Positions 57,600 to 64,000 of a DNA stretch of 64,000 nucleotides are shown here, piece after piece. Under the pieces are notes generated by a model. That model saw only the letters and a list, made by a program, of their open reading frames with translations. It searched no databases and was not told the DNA's origin. The position numbers were made by a program, and so were the translations under genes. This DNA comes from Strobilurus pachycystidiatus (Eukaryota > Basidiomycota > Agaricomycetes > Agaricales > Physalacriaceae), in assembly GCA_019915135.1 (NCBI GenBank), contig JAHLMK010000013.1:1426001-1490000 (forward strand). Reading direction: 5' to 3'. How positions within the stretch are numbered: the stretch's first letter is position 1; the number at the start of each line of letters is the position of its first letter.

Positions 57600-58640
57600 A
57601 TCAGCTCAAGGTCCTTCGGTTGGTAGAGGCAGGTAGGCGCTGACGGAGAGGAGGGCACCGGCGCGGATAGCGGCTTCGATAGGGCGCTTGTCGACCTTGG
57701 TGATCATTCCGACGAGGCCGTACTTTCCCTGTCGAGGAAGTCGGCGGTGAAGACACCAGAATGATGGGCCTAGCCCATGTTCCGAGAGCTTCGAGAGCAG
57801 CAACAAGCTTCAAGTTTTCTTCGAGGAAGACACGTCGAGCAATTAAGGGGACCTTGGTGTTTGTGCCATGTCGGTTCAGTGTATTGGCTGAGCGAAGCAC
57901 TTGCCTGCAACCCGAATCCCATCACTGTACTCAGTGTAACGCCAGACTGCTCAATGTTATCGTTGAGGTGGGGCCCGCCTCCGTGTAGAACGACTGGGTG
58001 AAGACCGACGCGGTAGAGGAAGTTCAGGCTGGTGGCGAGCTCGTCGAGCTGGTCGAGGACGGCGCCGCCGCCGACCTTGACTGAAAACTTGGCTAGTTGC
58101 GATGGGTGGGACGACGACGAAAAGATGGGAAGATGGCCTTCAACCTCGTGCTTGCTGCCGAGCGAGATGAGAGGGCGGGTCATGGTTTCCTATTGCTGGG
58201 TGATGAGTCGAGTTTCAAAGCATTTGCAGCGCTTCGCATACCCGGTCAGACTGAGCAGCCGACTGAGTTCCCCGAGCAAAAGGCCGTCTGGCAACCTGGA
58301 GAGCTCCTTGGTGCTGTCCGGCGATGACGAGGGCGCGGCGGGCGACGCCTGACGACAATCTTATAGTCGCGGTTGGGTATTGTCGTGTCGCGGACGTGGC
58401 CACTCGAAGTGACAAGCGTTGGCTGAGGTCTGGTGGAGTCAGCTGTCCGAGTCGCAAGCGTTGATATGTTTCGCGAAGGTTTTGGCGCCATCGCGGTCTT
58501 GAGGTGCTTGTGAGGTGCATGCAGCGGGGAAGCGGCCGGCAATGTCGAGAAGGGGTCGGTGGCATCGAGAAGAGGGCGTAGCAGACGCGTAGTCAAGGAG
58601 AGGGAGGGCTCGGCAAAATCGCCGTCGACGGGGGAAAGGA
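57600..58640 (-). pseudogene. ARG5,6 fragment (acetylglutamate kinase N-terminal part)
   Basis: Intact ARG5,6 makes mitochondrial acetylglutamate kinase and N-acetyl-gamma-glutamyl-phosphate reductase for arginine synthesis. A presequence-like region (about 58596-58440, RNISTLATRTADSTRPQPTL) precedes the kinase: FSSSSHPSQLAKFSVKVGGG, LDELATSLNFLYRVGLHPVV, LHGGGPHLNDNIEQSGV, then RRVFLEENLKLVAALEALGT, then KYGLVGMITKVDKRPIEAAI and RAGAL. These blocks lie in different frames, so at least two frameshifts are present. The sequence ends after RAGAL; the rest of the kinase and the whole reductase are missing. A dead partial copy; the functional gene must be elsewhere. Confidence 0.85.
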
Positions 58641-58833
58641 AGAGTGAGATGCAGAGATTCAGAAGCGGAGTTCATTTTTCTTCTATTACATGCACGTGGT
58701 CCGGACTCGGCCCCTTTCTTGGTCTCGCACTCTCGAGTCTACGCTCGACACCGCACACTGCTGTCTTCACCTGCCGTCTGGCGTAAACAACACTGGTACG
58801 TAGACCTCGTTAGATACTAATGGCATATCAAGA

Positions 58834-58892
58834 CAACGATCGTGTTTCCATATGACGATTGCGTTTCCATACAACGATCGCATTTCGATATG
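58834..58892. repeat. ~20-bp tandem repeat, three copies
   Basis: A unit like ACGATCGTGTTTCCATAT, with small changes between copies. Confidence 0.7.
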
Positions 58893-59308
58893 ACAAAACT
58901 CATATTAAGTACAACGCGAACACAACAGGTGTGTACCATCTAGTGCTCTTCCCAGTCACAGAAGCCATCGTGATGCTGATCTTCAACGCTAGATAATGCC
59001 CTTGACAGCGGAACGGGCTCAGCAAGCTTTGATCCTTCGTAGGAGATTTAATCATATGTTGTTTCTTCCGTCGAAACTCGATAATACCCAAGATGTGCTG
59101 CCCGATAATACAAGCATACACGACAGATACGCTCTTGCTACCTATTTTCAGAGCTGCCTATCCTTCACAAAGACACACAGTAACTGTCCAGAGGTCCTTT
59201 CGTCAGATAGAAAATTTCTTCGTCATATTGAAACTAACAAAATATACTTTGGTGAATGATACACGCCTCCACAAGCCGTGAAAGTCATATAGCCATACAT
59301 AGGAGCAT

Positions 59309-59863
59309 TCAGTGAGTGAGCCCCGCCCACTCGGAGCCCTGAGAAAGATGGGAAAAGTGCAGGTAGTCTCTCAAAAGATCGCACCTCGAGTGGTTCCATG
59401 TATGTGGTACTGAACCCAGGATTGCGATAATTGGTGTCCTCCCGGGTAAATTTCGGAGGCTATCAAGATACTTCCTAGATGCATCTTGAATTGTTCTCGC
59501 CTGGTTAGAGGCTGCACCTTGTATCTTGTGAGTGTACAGGTCAATGTCTTCCGCCGGAAACATATGCTCGGCGGTCGGACCGAACACTCCGTTCGCAGAA
59601 TATGGCAGCAATCTGCGCTCCAGGCTTCCATAATCGTCCGCAGTGCACTTCAAACCTCTGAGGGCTAGTCGACCTCTCTCCGAGCTAACTCTTGGGCTCA
59701 GGATGTCTCCGCTAGCCCCTTGTGTACGCTCAATGATCACTGAGCATGAACCCGTCCATGTGCCCTTATCTCTGCATACTTGCTGCACTCTCGAGACCAG
59801 GAACCATGCTTCTTGGCTTGAAACCCTCGAGTGAGTACTGCTAGACATCCCCAAACATTGCAA
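59309..59863 (-). CDS. Unknown protein, single-exon frame
   Basis: A 184-residue open frame (start MQCLGMSSSTHSRVSSQEAW, or the second Met) containing SVIIERTQGASGDIL, LRGLKCTADDYGSLERRLLP and ILGSVPHTWNHSRCDLLRDY. No family recognised, no signal peptide or membrane span. Length and lack of low complexity make it more credible than nearby frames, but it may be a remnant. Confidence 0.35.
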   Translation of the reverse strand: MQCLGMSSSTHSRVSSQEAWFLVSRVQQVCRDKGTWTGSCSVIIERTQGASGDILSPRVSSERGRLALRGLKCTADDYGSLERRLLPYSANGVFGPTAEHMFPAEDIDLYTHKIQGAASNQARTIQDASRKYLDSLRNLPGRTPIIAILGSVPHTWNHSRCDLLRDYLHFSHLSQGSEWAGLTH

Positions 59864-61456
59864 AATTGGAACTGCACATTGTTTGACCTAGTTTCTTTGT
59901 TGACCGCCAGCATTCACCCGTACCGTCTCTCTTCTCATGCTGCTTGTTGACAGGCCAAAGTCATACATCCTATCATACAGAAGGCAACTTGATTGCTATC
60001 TTCATGAGCTCACACGTCCGGTAAGTTGTACTATCCATGGCTCAAGAATTTCCGCTCTAACTCAGGGCGACCGGCGAGGACAGTAATAAGGACCATTGCC
60101 AGGACTCGCCGGATGATTGTTACATATCGTTCCCTCTCGCTCTTTGACAGCCAAGACAGGCAACCGTTAAAAAACAATATGTGCGTGATGTATGCACTGC
60201 ACCACGTCAACAGACGGTGACGTCATATCTGGGACCGCGCTGCAAGGTGCAAGCCCATTCAACAAGGTGCCACATCGTAGCAGCGTACAACGTCGACGCT
60301 GCAACAGACTGTTCGTGGTATTAATATGAAGTGTATGCAGCCTCGTCGCTCAGGCAGCACGCTTGCGGCAACATCCTGTGTACGGCATTAGATGAGCCGG
60401 GTCGCCGTCTCGGCGCTGCATTTCTCCCCTCCGTGGTGCTCAATCCCGCTAATGAATCGAGAACACGAGGCGCCTCATGCTGCAGAGGAAGCCCGTTTAA
60501 AGTGCAGATCTGAAATTATCAGAAAAGATTCTATCCGGGGCGCGTTTCCTGCCTTCCGAAGACAGCCTGAAGGGCGGGATCTACAACTGACGACATCTGA
60601 ATTCGCTCCTCGGACGGCGGATATGCGCACAATATGCGGGTTTAGTGCATGCATCCCTAGCAGCAAGCGGCTCAAAGCGGATTTAACGTCATGCATGGTT
60701 GTATTGGAATTTGATGCATGAACGTCAACAAGCCAATTACAGAGCTTGATGTATGACCTCGTCTATTGCAACAGCAAGCATTTCATGTATGAAAACTACG
60801 GTATGCCCTGAGTGACCTTGAGTTCATGCCCACTGGCACTCGAATGACTGACAATCGCCTGAAGACCACAGACAGGAAGCAAGCGACGAAAAAGACCTGC
60901 GTCATGAACTCGTTGAGCAAATCATAGACAATCTAGAGTTGGATTGTACAGAGAGTCGGACCGAAATTACCTCATTTGATGGTCAGTCTTCGGCGCGTAG
61001 GTCCTTGGACAGGTACCAGCTTAGCTAACTATTCTACTGAGACAGGAACGCTCTGAGGCTCTTGATTCTGATTTGGAATGAGCCTCCCTCAGTGTTGGAA
61101 ATGAAATTTGCTATAGATAGTACTGACAGTAGGCGAATTGAGGCGTACGACAGACCTTGGTGCGTTCTAGTCCACAGTCATGGTGTTCCACTCAGCTTGC
61201 AGAATCACTGGCAGCCTGTACCTAGCTGAGCCACTGGTGGCAGATCGTCTTGACAACTGACGAGATCCGGAGTTCAGATTCAGGCAAGGTCGCTCAAACG
61301 AGAACTGAATAGCACAGGGATCGTACTCGGGAAAGGTGCACGCGCATCACGGAATTGCAGGTACTTCGGAGCATTTAGACACCTCCGCAGACGCATCACG
61401 GAACGCGAACGGGTGCTCGCGTTCTTCAATTGCTTTCCAAGTTCATGAGGGAACAC
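59864..61456. other. No gene supported
   Basis: Short frames without convincing splicing. About 60890-60990 reads HELVEQIIDNLELD in the plus direction, faintly F-box-like, and may be a decayed F-box fragment. Confidence 0.3.
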
Positions 61457-61463
61457 TATAAAA
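61457..61463 (+). promoter_or_regulatory. TATA box of the small gene at 61568
   Basis: TATAAAA in GAACACTATAAAAGGCC, with a CT-rich initiator stretch about 30-50 bp downstream and the ATG about 110 bp downstream. Confidence 0.6.
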
Positions 61464-61567
61464 GGCCTGGAAGTACGCTCATTTCTCTACCACTCTTTCA
61501 TCCCACTCGCGCAACATCCTGCCACCACCAGACGATACATCCCATCCACACACAATCCACCATCACC

Positions 61568-61843
61568 ATGTGCACAACTCTTTTCGTTTGCCATAGCGGA
61601 TGTCGTGTCAGACCTTCGCACCACTATACTATCCCCGTCCCCTGCCGAGCAGCTCAAGTGTTTGGCCCGGGAGCCATGTGGCCCCCAAATCCAGCGCTCC
61701 CCAGTGGCTACCCCGCTTCGATTTACAGCGATGAATTTGCCGCGAGAGTCCGACGCACATGCTCCATCTGTAACCCTACCCGCGCTTTGCGCCACGCATC
61801 CAGACCCACTGTGCGGATGTTCAACAGCGGAATGTTCCACTAA
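61568..61843 (+). CDS. Small Cys/Arg-containing protein (91 aa)
   Basis: The start MCTTLFVCHSGCRVRPSHHY at 61568 has an ACCATG context right after a TATA-driven leader. Cysteines are at C2, C8 and C12, one in VPCRAAQ, and a pair in RTCSICNPTRA. No clear secretion signal, so probably intracellular; the Cys spacing hints at metal binding. Small proteins of this MC-x3-C type are frequent in Agaricomycetes; function unknown. The next upstream frame start (61430) lies before the TATA box and is rejected. Confidence 0.6.
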   Translation: MCTTLFVCHSGCRVRPSHHYTIPVPCRAAQVFGPGAMWPPNPALPSGYPASIYSDEFAARVRRTCSICNPTRALRHASRPTVRMFNSGMFH

Positions 61844-61875
61844 TCGTCCGGCTTTCTCTATTTTTCCTTCTCCTT

Positions 61876-63593
61876 CATCAGGAAAACCCGACTTTGGTAA
61901 ATTAGCGCTTGGTTAGCAAAATTTTGCGAAACATAGCGCTTTTTTCGCCTCATTATGCCTATTTGACCGCTTTCTGCTATTTTAGGCCAGTTAGACAAGT
62001 CCCTTGCACATGTGCGCTATTTAAGCATAAATTATCGATCTTGCAGCATAAATTTTCGTTCAATATTGCTCAGTTTTCTTCGGGTTGGCATCATGTTCGG
62101 GCTCATATGACATTGAAGAAGCAAACGTGTCATTGAAGTATGGAAGTACATGACATACAAATACACTAGTTCAGGGCCCCTTCCATCGGATACGCAACCA
62201 TCGCCACAGGAGCACTCCTGGAGCACTCTTACTTGCTCTCAATCCCCTTGATCTGAGCATGGGATTGGGTTGTCAGTAAGAGGATGCAAGAAATGGTAGG
62301 ACAGACAGACTGCATGAACCAGTGAGAGAGGGGTCTGTTGCAGCCGTCCTGAGCTTCGTCGAAGGCTGATCGCACGGGCTTGCGCGTCTTGATCCTGCTA
62401 CCGTTGTTCCAGGGTCATTCGCCGTTGACGCGGGTCGTCTGAACGGCCGTCAGCGTATCCCCGCAGTCAAGTGTTGCGTGTCAGATCATCTGCGGGTCTT
62501 CAGGATAGATAAGAAATGGGAGATGGGAGGGGACTCACACACAAGAGTCTCGCTGCTAACCGTGACCGTGCCTTCTAAGTGAACCGTCTCATTTGTTAGT
62601 CTGCGTACCTGTGGCCAGGAGTCTAGTTGGCCTGAGAAGACGGTCAATAGAATCCAGCATGGGTGACATTACTCACTGGTGTTACAAAAAGGCGACGAGG
62701 ACTGCTGTGACCCTGGTTGCCTATGAAAGATGGCAGGAGAAAGACGTCGCACGGGCCACAGTGGCTGATGATAGTCCTGACGGTGTTCTGGCAGATAGGC
62801 TGGAAGAGCAGATTAGGTGTTTCACGCCTCGCGACGGGCGCAAAAAAAAGACGCACCAAGCGGGGTAGCTATAGGGCAGTCCTGTAGCCTACGGCGTGTC
62901 GGGTGACGGTGAAAAAGGCAGAGGGAGAAAACCAACGACATGGGTAGGGGCTGGGAAGAGGTGAGGATGGTGGACCGACGGGGTGGTAGTGGTTAAGAGC
63001 AAGTTCGGTTGTTTGCACACGTGCACCCTGGTAACCAACATGCACGTGAAGAATGGCCGCCGGCAAACGGACTTGGAGCCGAAACGAATTTTGATGAACA
63101 AGTCCCGCCTGGCCCCCGCATCAAGTCCCGCCTGGCCCCCGCATCGGCATGTGTCGTGCGCACCAAAATGCCTTCTGCGGGACTGTTGCTCTAGGCTACC
63201 GTCTTGCTAAGAGTCGGCACTGAGCTTATTGAACAAATCTTAATGACTCTTGTTAACCATAAAAATGAGATGAATTCAGCCAATAAGGCCAATGGAGGCG
63301 GGATGTGGCAGGCAACAAGCGGCGGGCAAGCGGCTATTGCCCGAACAGGGGCGGGACAAGCGCTGAAGTCTCCCAAATGATTGTTTCGTCAGCCATCAGT
63401 GCATCAGCATCGTTACATGCTCCGGGTACGCTCCCAGATAGAGTTTCGTACATTCTTCCTACCTGGAGGGCACATTGACCGCACACGGAGGGCAGAGGGA
63501 GCGCATCATGAGTGCTAATTTTGCGCTTAGAAACGAAAAAGCAGTGATTAGGCCTAATTAGCGCTAATTTACCAAAAGGGGGTTTTCCTGATG
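61876..63593. mobile_element. ~1.7-kb TIR element, no coding capacity recognised
   Basis: 34-bp terminal inverted repeats: CATCAGGAAAACCC...TTTGGTAAATTAGCGCT (61876-61909) and its complement (63560-63593), with four mismatches by eye. Similarity of GCGC-containing AT-rich sequence continues inward. No transposase is recognised between them, so it is probably non-autonomous. A target duplication was not resolved. It lies only 33 bp downstream of the stop of the small Cys protein. Confidence 0.6.
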
Positions 63594-63868
63594 TTACGAT
63601 CTATACCTATCTCAGTTCCTTCTTCAAGCCACATGTACTATGAAAAGTCCCTTTCCTTAACTACAAAGAGCAGCCGTTGATATTGCTGGCGGCGCGAAAT
63701 TCTCTCTGGTCGCGAAACACGAACGTCTTGGAAGTATCACTAGCCATCTGTCGCGAACGAAAGAAGGAAAAGGATTGATCACGTAATCACGAGTCAGGGA
63801 ATAAAGCGCCCCTGATTTCAGGCACCGAGTCTTTTAAACCACCACCACCACTTTCGATTCAAAGCACC
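63594..63868. promoter_or_regulatory. Probable promoter of the SUMO-like gene
   Basis: Non-coding. TTTTAAA near 63831 and a CCACCACCACC leader precede the ATG at 63869. Confidence 0.4.
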
Positions 63869-63946
63869 ATGTCCGACACCGAAAACCCACCAGACGTTAA
63901 GCCCGGCGCCGGAGGCGACGATGCGCATGCTCCGATAAGCGTCAAG
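63869..63946 (+). CDS. SMT3: Probable SUMO (SMT3), first exon, runs off the window
   Basis: SUMO is the small ubiquitin-like modifier conjugated to lysines of nuclear proteins. The first exon encodes MSDTENPPDVKPGAGGDDAH followed by APISVK, then a GTGCGCC donor at 63947. The acidic MSDTE-type start and the entry into an ISVKV strand directly before an intron fit the N-terminus of fungal SUMO (consensus INIKV). The beta-grasp domain and C-terminal GG lie outside the window, so the call rests on the N-terminus alone. Confidence 0.5.
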
Positions 63947-64000
63947 GTGCGCCGTCGCCGCGTCTTTTCCTCTATGGCCGTCGGTCGCTAATGCTGTAGA

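Noticed and set aside
60890..60990. F-box gene
   Set aside because: Only about 15 residues resemble an F-box helix; no continuing frame.

Overview
The window looks like TE-rich nuclear DNA of an Agaricomycete (mushroom-forming basidiomycete). The reasons are many short introns of about 45-60 bp, KDZ-type and Plavaka-type transposases, a DUF6589-like protein, a DUF6699-like protein, F-box proteins and atypical kinases, all families common in that class. No tRNA, rRNA or CRISPR array was recognised.

Region 1 (1-17.74 kb) is roughly mirror-symmetric. A decayed SPT5-like 5' end (minus) runs into GAGGGT microsatellites. Next come a 487-bp divergent intergenic module (M1), a multi-exon gene L (+), an apparently intact Plavaka (CACTA-like) transposase, two minus-strand genes (B and A) that are paralogues of L, a second inverted module (M2), and a complete SPT5-like gene (+, 1019 codons). 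M1 and M2 each carry a central 20-bp-arm hairpin and end in inverted copies of a 17-18 bp motif.

Region 2 (17.74-26.39 kb) holds host-like genes: an unknown minus-strand gene, an atypical kinase-like gene, a small TATA-driven gene, a DUF6699-like gene, and the 3' part of an F-box gene. That F-box gene is split by an 18,479-bp element (26388-44866). The element has 77-bp gapless terminal inverted repeats (TIRs), an 11-bp target-site duplication, internal palindromes in each TIR and subterminal ACTCAAG/CTTAAG arrays. Its cargo is an HMG-box-like accessory gene, a second SPT5-like gene with a long hairpin upstream, two tandem paralogous unknown genes, a truncated CxC2 copy and a full-length KDZ transposase. 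Removing the element and one TSD copy restores a 433-codon F-box frame, so the insertion looks recent.

Region 3 (44.87-51.64 kb) holds the 5' part of the F-box gene and then a second element (45706-51625, 5,920 bp). It also has an 11-bp TSD and a hairpin about 10 bp inside each end. It carries two convergent genes, a DUF6589-like protein and a RecQ-like helicase. Shared TSD length and terminal hairpin placement suggest that both elements use related integration machinery; this is inference.

Region 4 (51.64-64 kb) contains a second kinase-like gene, an F-box/LRR-like gene, a truncated frameshifted ARG5,6 (acetylglutamate kinase) pseudogene, unknown ORFs, a small Cys-containing protein with a TATA box, a 1.7-kb TIR element, and at the edge the first exon of what is probably SUMO (SMT3). 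Exon joins were worked out by eye and are firm only where exact exons are given.
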